From an uncultured Acidimicrobiales bacterium (GTDB lineage: Bacteria > Actinomycetota > Acidimicrobiia > Acidimicrobiales > SHLQ01): a stretch of DNA of 45,516 nucleotides. Position numbers and translations under genes: made by a program. This document shows, piece after piece, positions 32,246 through 40,874 of this stretch (its first letter is position 1; the number at the start of each line of letters is the position of its first letter). The stretch lies in assembly GCA_938023735.1 (NCBI GenBank), contig CALJDK010000103.1, positions 1 to 45,516 of the forward strand. Direction: 5' to 3'. The notes below the pieces were generated by a model. It ran no database searches and was not told the origin of the DNA. It saw only the letters and a program-made list of their open reading frames with translations.

Positions 32246-33409
32246 CTATCCTGAGCTTGCTTCGCGATATCGCTTGGCAAGCCAACGGTTGAACTGCACA
32301 TGGCTTTCCTCTTGCCACGAGTAACGCCCACGGGGGGCGTACCTCGATCGAAGACCCTTTTGCACTTTGGTGGTGGCGTCCTGGTCCTGCTGCACAAAGA
32401 CCTGCACGCCGGCATCGGACAGCGCGAGCTTCTCTTCGAACAACGGATCTTCGAGCGTCGACGGATGAAAGATGTAGCCGATCTCGACATCGATGGTCTC
32501 GGGCCCAGTGGGCCGGATAAGAAAGAAGAAGCACTGATCGGGCGCAGTGCCCAAGCACATCACCGGCGGAATCAGCGCAAAGGTCGACCGCATGCGATCT
32601 TCCTCGGTGAGCTTGGGAAAAACATCCATAATCACCCGGTGGGTAGCGTTGAAGCCTCCGTCGATGTGGGTATAGCCCGCGGTGCGGAACACCACGTTGG
32701 ATTCGTCGTCCCACGGCACCGGGAAACCCGACATGTCTGACGGGCAGAAATCCTGCACGAACTGATGCAGCCGATTGGCGTGGTAGCCGTCGTTGAAGTT
32801 CTCGAACATGACCTTCCAGTTCCACGGAAGGTTCTCGAGGGTGAAGGTGCCGGGGCAGATTGCATCGGCCAGATCGAAGTTGGCCAGGAACGGCGTGTAG
32901 CGCTCGAGGGTGGGGGCCAGCGGGGCGGCGTCGAGATCGAAGTTGACGAAGATGAAACCCTGCCACTCTTCGACCGCAAGCGGCGGTAGCCCAAACTCGG
33001 ACTTGTCGAAGTCGTTGGTGCGCTCCATTGCCGGCGAGCCAAGGAGTCGGCCGTCCTGTCCGTAAATCCAGTGGTGATACGGACACTTGAAGGTCGAAGC
33101 ATTGCCCTCGCCCTCGCACACCTGCATGGCCCGGTGCTGGCAAACCGCCGACATTGAACGAACGACGCCTTCTTTGTCGCGCACCACAATGATGGGCTCG
33201 TCCATGATGTCGACTGTGAACCAATCGCCCGCGTTGGGGATGCGTTCGGCCCGACCAACCGCCAACCACTCGCGCATGAACAGCGCTTCCTTCTCAGCAG
33301 CCAACACGTCGGCCGACACATAGAAGTCGGGGTGCAGGGTTCGGGCGTCGCCAACATCGGCGGTTGAGGCATCAAGGCTTGCCAACAGGTCTGCGTCGAG
33401 CTGACTCAT
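32246..33409 (-). CDS. Rieske non-heme iron oxygenase, alpha subunit (1)
   Basis: 387 residues. The Rieske [2Fe-2S] ligands are C90-x-H92 and C109-x2-H112. The mononuclear iron motif is ENFNDGYHANRLH with H210 and H215, and the bridging Asp is D207. Such enzymes hydroxylate or demethylate using electrons from a reductase. The N-terminal part (RTLHPDFYVSADVLAAEKEALFMREWLAVGR) is like the quaternary-amine and aromatic-ring group; the substrate is open. No ferredoxin or reductase gene is in the window. It is the last gene of a six-gene operon; its ATG overlaps the CoA-ligase stop as ATGA. Confidence 0.92.
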   Translation of the reverse strand: MSQLDADLLASLDASTADVGDARTLHPDFYVSADVLAAEKEALFMREWLAVGRAERIPNAGDWFTVDIMDEPIIVVRDKEGVVRSMSAVCQHRAMQVCEGEGNASTFKCPYHHWIYGQDGRLLGSPAMERTNDFDKSEFGLPPLAVEEWQGFIFVNFDLDAAPLAPTLERYTPFLANFDLADAICPGTFTLENLPWNWKVMFENFNDGYHANRLHQFVQDFCPSDMSGFPVPWDDESNVVFRTAGYTHIDGGFNATHRVIMDVFPKLTEEDRMRSTFALIPPVMCLGTAPDQCFFFLIRPTGPETIDVEIGYIFHPSTLEDPLFEEKLALSDAGVQVFVQQDQDATTKVQKGLRSRYAPRGRYSWQEESHVQFNRWLAKRYREASSG

Positions 33410-34932
33410 ACGGTTTGTTCCTTCAGGATGAACTTGCGGATCTTGCCAACACTGGTGCGGGGGAGCTCGTCGAGAAACGTGAGTTCTCGTGGTTGTTTCG
33501 CCTTACCGAGCCGGGTTCCGCACCAGTGAAGAAGCTCGTCGGCGGTTGGGGGATCGTCGGGGCTTGCGGCCACCACGAAGGCCACCGGCACTTCGTCATA
33601 GATGGGGTCGGCGGCACCGACCACCGATGCTTCAAGCACCTTGGGGTGAGCGGTGAGGACGGCTTCGACCTCGACGGTCGAAACATTCTCGCCCGCCACC
33701 TTCAACACGTCGGAGCGGCGGCCATCGAAGAAGAAGCGGCCGTCGCCATCGCGTGATGCCCGGTCGCCGGTGAGGAACCAGCCATCGCGGAAGCTCTTAG
33801 CGGTGGTGTCGGGGTCGTCGAGGTACCCGGCAAACAACGTGATGCCGGGTGTGCCGCCCACAACGATTTCGCCAATCTCGTCGGCATCGGCTGGGGTGCC
33901 ATCGGCTCGGTGAGTATCGACGCTGCAGCCGGCCGAAACGAACCCCATAGCGTCGGGGCGAGGGTCGGTGGCCGAGTCGGTGAGCACCGCAGGAATGGTT
34001 TCAGTCATTCCGTAGAGCTGTCGGGGCTGGCAACCAAACCAGTTGGTGAGGGTCTGGTACTGGTCGTCGGAGATGTTTTGCGCGAACCAGCAATGCCGAA
34101 GCGCCACGCCATCGGTCTTTTGGCCTCGGGCCAGGATCATCCGCATCGGAGCCGCGAAGAGGCTGGCGCAGGTGGCGCCATGTCGTGCGGCCTGAGGAAG
34201 AAACGAACTGGCAGAGAAGGTGTGCATCAGCGCCACCGAAGCGCCGGCCCAAATCGCCGACGCAAACGAGTAGTACTGTGCGTTGGCGTGGAACAGCGGA
34301 AGCACCACGATGTGGCGGTCGTCGGCGGTAAGCGCTGCCGACTCGGCCATTACCTTGCCCGCGAAGGCGTAGTTGGCCTGGGTGATCTCGACACCCTTGG
34401 GTCGGCCGGTGGTGCCGCTTGTGAACATCACGGCGGCCCGGTCGGTGGGCGCAGGTTGTGGCCACTCGGAAGTTGGTTCGGCGCCAGTAGCGAACGGCGC
34501 AAAGGTCGTGTCGGCTTCGTCGATGGCCACCGCCGTCATTGTCGACGGCACCGCGTCGAGGTAGGCGTCGGCCCGATCGATGGCGTGGAAGCCAACAACC
34601 GGCGCCGTGCGCTGGATCTGATCGGCGAACTCGGGGGTGCGGCCCATTGGATCGCCCGGCACGATCCATGCGCCCAGGCGAACCGCAGCCAGCCAAACGG
34701 CAACAAACGTGGGACTGTTGGTGAGCGCCAGATGAACGGCACTACCGGGTTCGGCGCCATTGGCCCGTAGAAATGCCGCCACCTGGCCGACCTGCTCGTC
34801 GAACTCGGCGTAACTCCACTCGGCCACGGATCCGTCGGGCGCCTCAAAGACAAGGAAGGGCGCGTCGGGACGACTCGCGACAGTGCTGTGCCAGGTACTG
34901 GCAAAACTGCGGGGTTCGTCCCAGGTGGCCAT
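33406..34932 (-). CDS. Acyl-CoA synthetase / AMP-dependent ligase
   Basis: 508 residues from ATG 34932; the frame is open upstream but the neighbour covers that part. Motifs are MFTSGTTGRPKGVEIT (P-loop, about 160-175), YGMTETIP, GYLDDPDTTAKSF...WFLTGDRASRDGDGRFFFDGRRSDVLKVAGENVS and the C-terminal PRTSVGKIRK with the catalytic Lys. It activates a carboxylic acid to its CoA thioester. It starts 2 bases after the HyuB stop and overlaps the Rieske gene, placing acid activation after the hydrolysis step in the pathway. The acid is not known. Confidence 0.92.
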   Translation of the reverse strand: MATWDEPRSFASTWHSTVASRPDAPFLVFEAPDGSVAEWSYAEFDEQVGQVAAFLRANGAEPGSAVHLALTNSPTFVAVWLAAVRLGAWIVPGDPMGRTPEFADQIQRTAPVVGFHAIDRADAYLDAVPSTMTAVAIDEADTTFAPFATGAEPTSEWPQPAPTDRAAVMFTSGTTGRPKGVEITQANYAFAGKVMAESAALTADDRHIVVLPLFHANAQYYSFASAIWAGASVALMHTFSASSFLPQAARHGATCASLFAAPMRMILARGQKTDGVALRHCWFAQNISDDQYQTLTNWFGCQPRQLYGMTETIPAVLTDSATDPRPDAMGFVSAGCSVDTHRADGTPADADEIGEIVVGGTPGITLFAGYLDDPDTTAKSFRDGWFLTGDRASRDGDGRFFFDGRRSDVLKVAGENVSTVEVEAVLTAHPKVLEASVVGAADPIYDEVPVAFVVAASPDDPPTADELLHWCGTRLGKAKQPRELTFLDELPRTSVGKIRKFILKEQTV

Positions 34933-34934
34933 GG

Positions 34935-36518
34935 TTAGTCGGGGGCTCCGTATCCGCCGCCGCCGGGCAGGTCGAGGCGAACCACGTCTTCTTTGCTCAA
35001 CGAAATTCGGGCCTGAGTTTCGACCGGCTCGCCGTTGACGGTGAAGCCACCCGATGCGCCCGCCGAACCACCAAAGATACCTTCGGGTGCGTGCGAGAGT
35101 CGACTGGTTACCGCATTGAGCTGCCAGGGTTTTTCGGTGTCGACCGAAAACTCGATGGTCTGACCAAGGCCGCCGGTCTGTTTGCCGGCGCCGCCCGAAC
35201 CTGCGCGGAGCGACTTCTCGCGGAAGCGAATGGGTGCCGAAGCTTCGACGACTTCGATGGGCACCGCCGAAACCCCGGTGGGGTACGAGCAGGCGTTGAG
35301 GCCGGGCTTGCTGGCCCGGGCGCCGACGCCACCGGCATAGGTGAACATGGCGGTGATAAACGGCGAGCCATCGTCGTGGTTGCCGTTGACCTGCATGGTC
35401 CACACGGCGCCAGAACCCTCGGCCATCGCTTCTTCCGGGTTGATCTGGGCCAGTGCCTTCAGCAGCGCGTTTGGCAGAAACATGCCCACCACGTGCCGTG
35501 CGGTTCCCGGCTGCGGTGGGATGGCGTTGACGATGGAACCCTCGGGTGCCACCACGTTGATCGGCGCCAGGCTGCCGTGGTTGTTGGGAATGTCAGGGTT
35601 GATGCACGACCGTACGGTGAACGTTGTGTAGGCGTGGGTGTAGTTCTTCACCACGTTGATGCCCCACGGGCTGGCCGGCGAGGTGCCCTCGTAGTCGACG
35701 GTGATCTCGCCCTTGTCGCTGTCGACCTGCACCGAACACACGATGTCGATAAGGCTGCCGTCGGCCAGGTCGAGGATTGCGCTGGCGTCGTAGCTGCCCG
35801 ACTTGAGCTTCTTGAAGCTCTCGCGAGTAGCAGCTTCGGAGCGGTCGATGATCTCGTCGGCGAGGGCCTCGATGTCGTCAAGGTTAAACGAGTCGCACAG
35901 CGTGCCGAGACGCTGCGCACCAACCTGACCGGACGCCATTTGGGCGTGAAGATCGCCAGCCATGTGATCGGGCTGACGCACGTTGGAAAGGATGAACCGC
36001 CACACATCTTCGTTGCGCTCGCCGGCCTTCATGAGCTTGCAGATTGGAATCCACAAGCCCTCTTCGAACACGTCGCGGCCGCCCGCGCCGATGCCGTAAC
36101 CGCCAACATCGGTATGGTGAATCGTCGAACCGAAGAACGCAATGGGTTTGCCGTTGCGCCATGCCGGCACCAGCACCGTCACGTCGAGTAGCTGCCCGGC
36201 GGTCTTGTACGGATCGTTGGTGATGAGCACATCGCCCGGCTCGAGCGTGTCGAGCGGGTACTCCTCGAGCATCGAGGCCGCACCGATAGCGAGCGAGTTG
36301 ATGTGACCCGGCGTGCCGGTAACCGCCTGGGCTACCATGCGGCCTCGACGATCGAACACGGCATTTGCCAAGTCGCCCGCCTCGCGCACGATAGGGGAGA
36401 AGGCGGCGCGCTGAAGCGCCCTTGCCTGCTCGTTCACCGTAGAGATAAGCGACTGCCACAGAATCTCGAGTTCGACGGGGTCGAACTCGGCATTGAGTTG
36501 GTCGATAACCGTCATCAT
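34935..36518 (-). CDS. hyuB: Hydantoinase/oxoprolinase family, B subunit (HyuB-like)
   Basis: 527 residues. AGGAG lies 5 bases before the ATG. Typical HyuB sequence: FDPVELEILWQSLISTVNEQA (start), GHINSLAIGA, GDVLITNDPYKTAGQLLDVT, FFGSTIHHTDVGGYG, and DLPGGGGYGAPD at the end. It pairs with HyuA. The family includes N-methylhydantoinase, 5-oxoprolinase, acetone and acetophenone carboxylases and caprolactamase, so the reaction is ATP-dependent ring opening or carboxylation. Its ATG overlaps the HyuA stop as ATGA, implying equal production. Confidence 0.92.
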   Translation of the reverse strand: MMTVIDQLNAEFDPVELEILWQSLISTVNEQARALQRAAFSPIVREAGDLANAVFDRRGRMVAQAVTGTPGHINSLAIGAASMLEEYPLDTLEPGDVLITNDPYKTAGQLLDVTVLVPAWRNGKPIAFFGSTIHHTDVGGYGIGAGGRDVFEEGLWIPICKLMKAGERNEDVWRFILSNVRQPDHMAGDLHAQMASGQVGAQRLGTLCDSFNLDDIEALADEIIDRSEAATRESFKKLKSGSYDASAILDLADGSLIDIVCSVQVDSDKGEITVDYEGTSPASPWGINVVKNYTHAYTTFTVRSCINPDIPNNHGSLAPINVVAPEGSIVNAIPPQPGTARHVVGMFLPNALLKALAQINPEEAMAEGSGAVWTMQVNGNHDDGSPFITAMFTYAGGVGARASKPGLNACSYPTGVSAVPIEVVEASAPIRFREKSLRAGSGGAGKQTGGLGQTIEFSVDTEKPWQLNAVTSRLSHAPEGIFGGSAGASGGFTVNGEPVETQARISLSKEDVVRLDLPGGGGYGAPD

Positions 36519-38602
36519 GTTCTCCTGGTGGCGATGAGTGAACCGTCGGTCGCAACCTCGACGTCCCAGCCTGGCCGGATGACCGAGGTGGTTTCGCGTT
36601 CTTCGACGATGGCCGGGCCCGGGAAGGTGGCGCCGGCGCCGAGATCGCTGCGCTGGTACACGGGGGTGTCGATTGGGTCTTGGCCGCGTCCGAACACCAC
36701 GCCGCGTTGCTTGGTTGGCTCGGGCGAACCCGTCGCTGCGGCAAGAGTGGTATCGGGTTCGACCACCGAGGTGGCGGCCGACGCCGACAGTCGCCAGGTG
36801 ACGACCTCGATGGCCACATCGGGTATGGCCATGCCATAAATGCGTTGGTATTCCTCGACAAAGGCGCCGGTGACTTGCTCGGCGCTGGCGGGCCACGAGG
36901 TTCCTTCGCCAACCCATACGGTGATCTCGTTGCCTTGCCCGGCGTAGCGGGCATCGACGCCGTAGCGGAACACCACGGCGTCTTCGGGCACACCGGCAGC
37001 AAGGAGCACCCGGCGGCCTTCGTCGCGAAGGTCGTCGAGTAGCGCATCGCGCTCGACGGGGTCGACGCGGTCGATGAGGCGGGGGAGCGACCGGGCCAGA
37101 TCGATTCGGACCGGCGACACCAACGTGCCAAACGCCGACAGCACGCTGGCGTTTACCGGGAAGATGACCCGGTCAGACTCGAGCAAGTCGGCAACACCAC
37201 AGGCATGAACCGGACCCGCGCCACCAAAGGCAATAAGCGGCACGCCCCGAAGGTCGACGCCCATCTCCACGCCATGCATTCGTGCCGCTGCAGCCATGTT
37301 CTGGTTGACGACTTCGTGTACACCAGCAGCGGTATCGATGGTGCTGAGCCCGAGGCCTTCGGCTACCGACGCTGCTGCGTCTTCGGCTAGCGAGGCATCG
37401 AGCGGCATGTCGCCACCGAGGAAGCCGGCCGGGTCCAGTAGGCCGAGGATGACATCGTTATCGGTGACCGCGGGAATGGTGCCGCCGTTGCCGTAACTGG
37501 CCGGGCCGGGGTCGGCGCCTGCCGAATCGGGGCCTACTTTCAAGAGTCCGAATTGGTCGACGCGGGCCAGGCTTCCGCCACCCGCACCGATCTCGACCAG
37601 GTCGACCGAGGGCACCGAGACCGGGAAGCCGGATCCCTTTTTGAACCGGTAGGCCCGGGCGACCTCGAAGGTGTTGGTGAGTTCGGGTTCGCCGTGCTCG
37701 ATGAGGCAGGCCTTCGCCGTCGTGCCACCCATGTCGAAGCAGAGCAAGCGGTCGATTCCGAGTCGGTTGGCGAACCAGGTGCCCGCCAGCGCTCCCGCAG
37801 CGGGGCCGGATTCAACGAGGCGGATCGGACCGACAGCTGCATCGTCGGCCGATACCACGCCTCCGTTGGACAGCATCATCAATACCGAACCGCCGAAGCC
37901 TTCGGCAGCGAGCCACTTCTGGAGTTCGTCGAGGTAGGGGCCGATAACCGGCATGGTCGAGGCGTTGCAGGCCGTGGTGACCATACGGGGGTACTCGCGA
38001 ATCTGGGGCGAGATCTCCGACGAGATGCACACCGGCACGCCAAGTGCGCCACGAAGATGCTCGGCCACCAGTCGCTCGTTGGTGCCGTTCACGTAGGAGT
38101 TAATGAGACAGATCGCCACCGACTCGACGTTGGCGGCCTTGAGTTGATCGGCAAGCGCATCGAGATCGGCCGGGGACGGGTCGGTGAGAACCACGCCTTC
38201 GGCGCCAGTGCGCTCGTCGAGTTCGAAGGTGAGATCGCGCGGAATCGGCGGCGCCGGAAACTCGATCTGTAAGTCGTACATGTCGTAGCGATGCTCGTCG
38301 CGAATCAACAGGGTGTCGCCGAAGCCTTTGGTGGTAACCAACCCGGCTCGGCCGGTCTTGCCCTCGATAAGCGCGTTGGTGATGAGGGTGGTGGCATGCA
38401 CGATGGGTGCGGTGATCTCGCTGGGGGTTACGCCTGCCTTGGCAAGTAGCTGGGTGAGGCCGGTGCGAACGGCGTCGAGCGGCGCGCTTGGGGTGGTGAG
38501 GGTCTTGTCGACCACTACCCGACCCGACGATGCATCGACGAGAACAACGTCGGTGAAGGTTCCGCCAATGTCGACGGCAAGGCGCCAATCGGGTGCGCTC
38601 AT
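36515..38602 (-). CDS. hyuA: Hydantoinase/oxoprolinase family, A subunit (HyuA-like)
   Basis: 695 residues. The ATP-binding VDIGGTFTDVVLVD starts at residue 10. Further motifs are IVHATTLITNALIEGKTGRAGLVTTKGFGD, ARMHGVEMGVDLRGVPLIAFGGAGPVHACGVAD and CFDMGGTTAKACLI, all standard for HyuA/acetone carboxylase beta chains. Length matches. It acts with HyuB to hydrolyse a cyclic amide or carboxylate a ketone. The ATG overlaps the cupin stop (TGATG), and its own stop overlaps HyuB, so three genes are coupled. Confidence 0.94.
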   Translation of the reverse strand: MSAPDWRLAVDIGGTFTDVVLVDASSGRVVVDKTLTTPSAPLDAVRTGLTQLLAKAGVTPSEITAPIVHATTLITNALIEGKTGRAGLVTTKGFGDTLLIRDEHRYDMYDLQIEFPAPPIPRDLTFELDERTGAEGVVLTDPSPADLDALADQLKAANVESVAICLINSYVNGTNERLVAEHLRGALGVPVCISSEISPQIREYPRMVTTACNASTMPVIGPYLDELQKWLAAEGFGGSVLMMLSNGGVVSADDAAVGPIRLVESGPAAGALAGTWFANRLGIDRLLCFDMGGTTAKACLIEHGEPELTNTFEVARAYRFKKGSGFPVSVPSVDLVEIGAGGGSLARVDQFGLLKVGPDSAGADPGPASYGNGGTIPAVTDNDVILGLLDPAGFLGGDMPLDASLAEDAAASVAEGLGLSTIDTAAGVHEVVNQNMAAAARMHGVEMGVDLRGVPLIAFGGAGPVHACGVADLLESDRVIFPVNASVLSAFGTLVSPVRIDLARSLPRLIDRVDPVERDALLDDLRDEGRRVLLAAGVPEDAVVFRYGVDARYAGQGNEITVWVGEGTSWPASAEQVTGAFVEEYQRIYGMAIPDVAIEVVTWRLSASAATSVVEPDTTLAAATGSPEPTKQRGVVFGRGQDPIDTPVYQRSDLGAGATFPGPAIVEERETTSVIRPGWDVEVATDGSLIATRRT

Positions 38603-38982
38603 CAGCCCTCCCGCAGATCGTCACGGGGCGGGGCAAACACGTCGAGAATCCAGCACTCGTCGTATTCGTCGTCGCCGATAAACACGCTCTCGCCATGCCA
38701 GGTTCCCGGCGACGCAAGGTATGCCTCGTTGGCGCCGATGACGCTGCGGTCCTCGCAGTCCTGCTCGCCGATACGAAAGTCGAGTTTGCCTCGGGCGATG
38801 ATGCCGAGCTGCTCGTGCTCGTCGTGCTTGTGCAGGAACGATCCCGTAGAGCCGCCAGCGATTCGCCAGAAACAGAGCTGCAGGTTCTCGCCGGTGATGA
38901 CCCGACGACGGAACCCGGGGCGATCGGTTTCGACGAAGGCGTCGTCGTCGAAGAAGTAACAAAATTGATCGGACAGGTTCAT
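38602..38982 (-). CDS. Cupin-domain protein
   Basis: 126 residues, a single small beta-barrel. The metal-binding HKHDEHEQ segment (about 52-59) and a later H (PGTWHG, about 96) match the two cupin motifs, with GIIARGKLDFRIG between them. Possible roles are metal-dependent dioxygenase, isomerase or ligand sensor. It sits between a VOC-fold dioxygenase-like gene and HyuA, with ATGA and TGATG overlaps at its two ends, so it belongs to the same pathway. Confidence 0.87.
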   Translation of the reverse strand: MNLSDQFCYFFDDDAFVETDRPGFRRRVITGENLQLCFWRIAGGSTGSFLHKHDEHEQLGIIARGKLDFRIGEQDCEDRSVIGANEAYLASPGTWHGESVFIGDDEYDECWILDVFAPPRDDLREG

Positions 38983-39485
38983 GCGCTATCTCCCGTGCTT
39001 CCTGAACTGCCGGTGAGTTCGCTGAATCGAGCTTGGTCTTCGGCCAGATCGAGCGGCCGAATGATGGCCTGGTTCTCTTCGTCGCCCCAGTGTTCGGGCG
39101 GAACGAGCCACATCACTTCAAACTCGAGCCCGTCGGGGTCCATGCAATACAGGCTCTTGTTGACCGCATGATCCGACGCCCCTTTGAGCGCGCCAGCCGC
39201 TTCAAGCCGGGTCTGCATCTCGACCAGTTCTTCAAGCGTCGCGACCTCCCAAGCCAGGTGGTACATGCCCACGCTGCGCTGGCCGGCCTCGGATGGTCCG
39301 GCCTGCGCCCCGATGGTGAAGAACGCAATGTCGTGGTGGTTCTCCGACGCTGGAGCGCGCATAAACACAAACGGCCCCGGCCCGTCGATGACGGTGATGA
39401 AGCCGAGCACCTCTTCATAAAACTGTTTGTGCCGTTGGGCATCGCGCACATACAGAACGGCATGATTCATACCCGTAATACTCAT
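38979..39485 (-). CDS. VOC-family (glyoxalase/extradiol dioxygenase-like) protein
   Basis: 168 residues from ATG at 39485; the open frame extends upstream across the promoter but that part is not credible. The fold has two beta-alpha-beta-beta-beta units: MNHAVLYVRDAQRHKQFYEEVLGF and GMYHLAWEVATLEELVEM. Metal ligands appear to be H8, the H in YHLAW and E in GLEFEVMW. This is the extradiol dioxygenase/VOC arrangement. It is the first gene of the six-gene operon. Its promoter region holds an operator palindrome (39518-39530) and faces the SnoaL-like gene. Confidence 0.87.
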   Translation of the reverse strand: MSITGMNHAVLYVRDAQRHKQFYEEVLGFITVIDGPGPFVFMRAPASENHHDIAFFTIGAQAGPSEAGQRSVGMYHLAWEVATLEELVEMQTRLEAAGALKGASDHAVNKSLYCMDPDGLEFEVMWLVPPEHWGDEENQAIIRPLDLAEDQARFSELTGSSGSTGDSA

Positions 39486-39517
39486 CCGACCCTCATGACC
39501 CCTCGTTGGCTGGACTG

Positions 39518-39530
39518 ATGGTCTGACCAT
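39518..39530. promoter_or_regulatory. FadR-type operator between VOC operon and SnoaL gene
   Basis: ATGGTCTGACCAT, perfect 13-bp palindrome matching the FadR-subfamily pattern TnGTnnnACnA. It lies 32 bases before the VOC start and 40 before the SnoaL start. Confidence 0.75.
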
Positions 39531-39570
39531 ATCACTCGCCCCTTTGGCCGCCAATCGGTACGCTGCGGCG

Positions 39571-39981
39571 ATGGCACCCACAACCGGCGATGATTCGCCC
39601 AACGACGCCCGGCAGATTGTGGCCTCGTACCTGGCCGCATTCGCGGGCCGAAACCCCGGTGAAATCGCCGCCTTCGTGGCCCCGGACTTCGTCAACGAGC
39701 ACACCACAACTCTGGCTTCGGGGTGCGTCGGCCGCGACGCCTACCTCGAACGGCTCCCCAGCTTTCTGGCCGACATGATCGACCTTCGGTACGAAGCCGA
39801 GCAGTTGGTTGCGGAGGGCGACACCGTTGCGGCCTTCTACACGCTGACCGCCCGGTGGCAGGGTGAATCTCCGATCCGGATCCGCGGGGTGCAACGCCTC
39901 GAGGTACACGACGGTCTCATAACCCACCGCACCGACTATTGGGACGGCCAGACATTTCTCGACCAGGTGGGCGACGACTAA
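39571..39981 (+). CDS. SnoaL-like (NTF2-fold) protein
   Basis: 136 residues from ATG 39571. Cone-shaped NTF2 fold: VASYLAAFAGRNPGEIAAFVAPDFVNEHTTT, LRYEAEQLVAEGDTVAAFYTLTARWQGE and HDGLITHRTDYWDGQTFLDQ at the end. SnoaL proteins are small cyclases, hydratases or isomerases in polyketide and catabolic pathways. It is divergent from the catabolic operon and shares the operator region. An upstream in-frame TTG (39544) is possible but less likely. Confidence 0.8.
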   Translation: MAPTTGDDSPNDARQIVASYLAAFAGRNPGEIAAFVAPDFVNEHTTTLASGCVGRDAYLERLPSFLADMIDLRYEAEQLVAEGDTVAAFYTLTARWQGESPIRIRGVQRLEVHDGLITHRTDYWDGQTFLDQVGDD

Positions 39982-39996
39982 CTCAGGTCAACGGCT

Positions 39997-40053
39997 CTAT
40001 TTCAGGTCTTCGACCCTATTTCAGGTCTTCGGCTCTATTTCAGGTCTTCGACC
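39997..40053. repeat. 19-bp triple tandem repeat at the 3' end of the regulator gene
   Basis: Three units (39997-40015, 40016-40034, 40035-40053), each beginning CTATTTCAGGTCTTCG. The third unit is the last six codons of the GntR gene including its stop (VEDLK*), so the gene end was copied twice into the intergenic side. Each copy carries its own TAG, in a different frame. Confidence 0.93.
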
Positions 40054-40751
40054 ATGGCGTGTTCCACTTCGTCGAGGTGGCTCTTGGTCACCGACCGCAT
40101 CGCCGAGGCATCGCCTGACTGAAACGCTTCGGCAATGGCCAGGTGGGCGGCCGACGCCGTCGCGATGATCTGTTTGACCTCGGTCCGGTTCTTCTCGGCG
40201 CCGAGCAACTCGTCGAACTCGCCAGAACGAAACAGCTCGTCGAGAACCTTCGCATACAGCTCGATGAGAAGTGGGTTGCCGCAACACTGCGCGATGGAGG
40301 TGTGGAACTCGCGATCGAGCTTTCGAAACTCGGGGATATCGAGCGAATCATGAAACGAGCGGGCGATCTGGGTGATCCGGTCGCGATCGTCCTGGTCGGC
40401 CCGGTCGGCCGCCATCTCAAAGATCGGGACTTCAAGAACTCGCCGCGTTTCGAACAGCTCGGCAACAAAGGTCTTGCGGTTGTTGCCGCGCTCGACCACC
40501 ACGCTCGGAAGATGCTCGGCAACATAGGACCGGTTGCCGCGCCGCTCGATGACACCCATCGAAAGGAGTCCCTGCAGGGCTTCGCGCACCGAGGTTCGGG
40601 CTACCTGAAACCGGGCGCTGAGTTCGCGTTCGGAAGGGATGGGCGAACCCGGTGCCATCTCGCCGGTCGTTACCCGCTTGAGTAGCTGATCGCGAATCTG
40701 GGAGCTCACGGTGTCGCGGGTTATGGGCTCAAACGGTGGCTGCTCGGGCAT
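40035..40751 (-). CDS. GntR-family regulator, FadR/FCD subfamily
   Basis: 238 residues. Winged helix-turn-helix at about 35-80: GSPIPSERELSARFQVARTSVREALQGLLSMGVIERRGNRSYVAE. The FCD effector domain follows, with LFETRRVLEVPIFEMAADRA and metal/ligand-type histidines in LDREFHTSIAQ, AHLAIAEAF and SHLDEVEHAM. Such regulators usually repress catabolic genes until an acid or amine effector binds. Two palindromes of the matching pattern lie in its own promoter, and two more in the other divergent promoters of the cluster. It is divergent from a VOC gene. Confidence 0.93.
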   Translation of the reverse strand: MPEQPPFEPITRDTVSSQIRDQLLKRVTTGEMAPGSPIPSERELSARFQVARTSVREALQGLLSMGVIERRGNRSYVAEHLPSVVVERGNNRKTFVAELFETRRVLEVPIFEMAADRADQDDRDRITQIARSFHDSLDIPEFRKLDREFHTSIAQCCGNPLLIELYAKVLDELFRSGEFDELLGAEKNRTEVKQIIATASAAHLAIAEAFQSGDASAMRSVTKSHLDEVEHAMVEDLK

Positions 40752-40773
40752 GGCCGAAATGGTAGTTGGTTTG

Positions 40774-40786
40774 TTGGTCCGACCAT
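40774..40786. promoter_or_regulatory. FadR-type operator, regulator promoter, site 1
   Basis: TTGGTCCGACCAT; core TGGTC-C-GACCA palindromic. 23 bases from the regulator start codon. An extra half-like TTGGTC-CAA-GACC follows immediately. Confidence 0.7.
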
Positions 40787-40819
40787 TGGTCCAAGACCTG
40801 TCCGAGGGTCATGACTCAT

Positions 40820-40832
40820 ATGGTCTGACCAT
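40820..40832. promoter_or_regulatory. FadR-type operator, regulator promoter, site 2
   Basis: ATGGTCTGACCAT, identical to the 39518 site; 42 bases before the VOC start. With site 1 it gives a 46-base spacing. Confidence 0.75.
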
Positions 40833-40874
40833 CGGACCGCTGCTAGGGTTCAGGAAAATCGGGAGGCCAAGTCG

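Noticed and set aside
34933-35403. Upstream extension of the CoA-ligase frame
   Set aside because: It lies inside hyuB in another frame; the ATG at 34932 gives the normal N-terminus.
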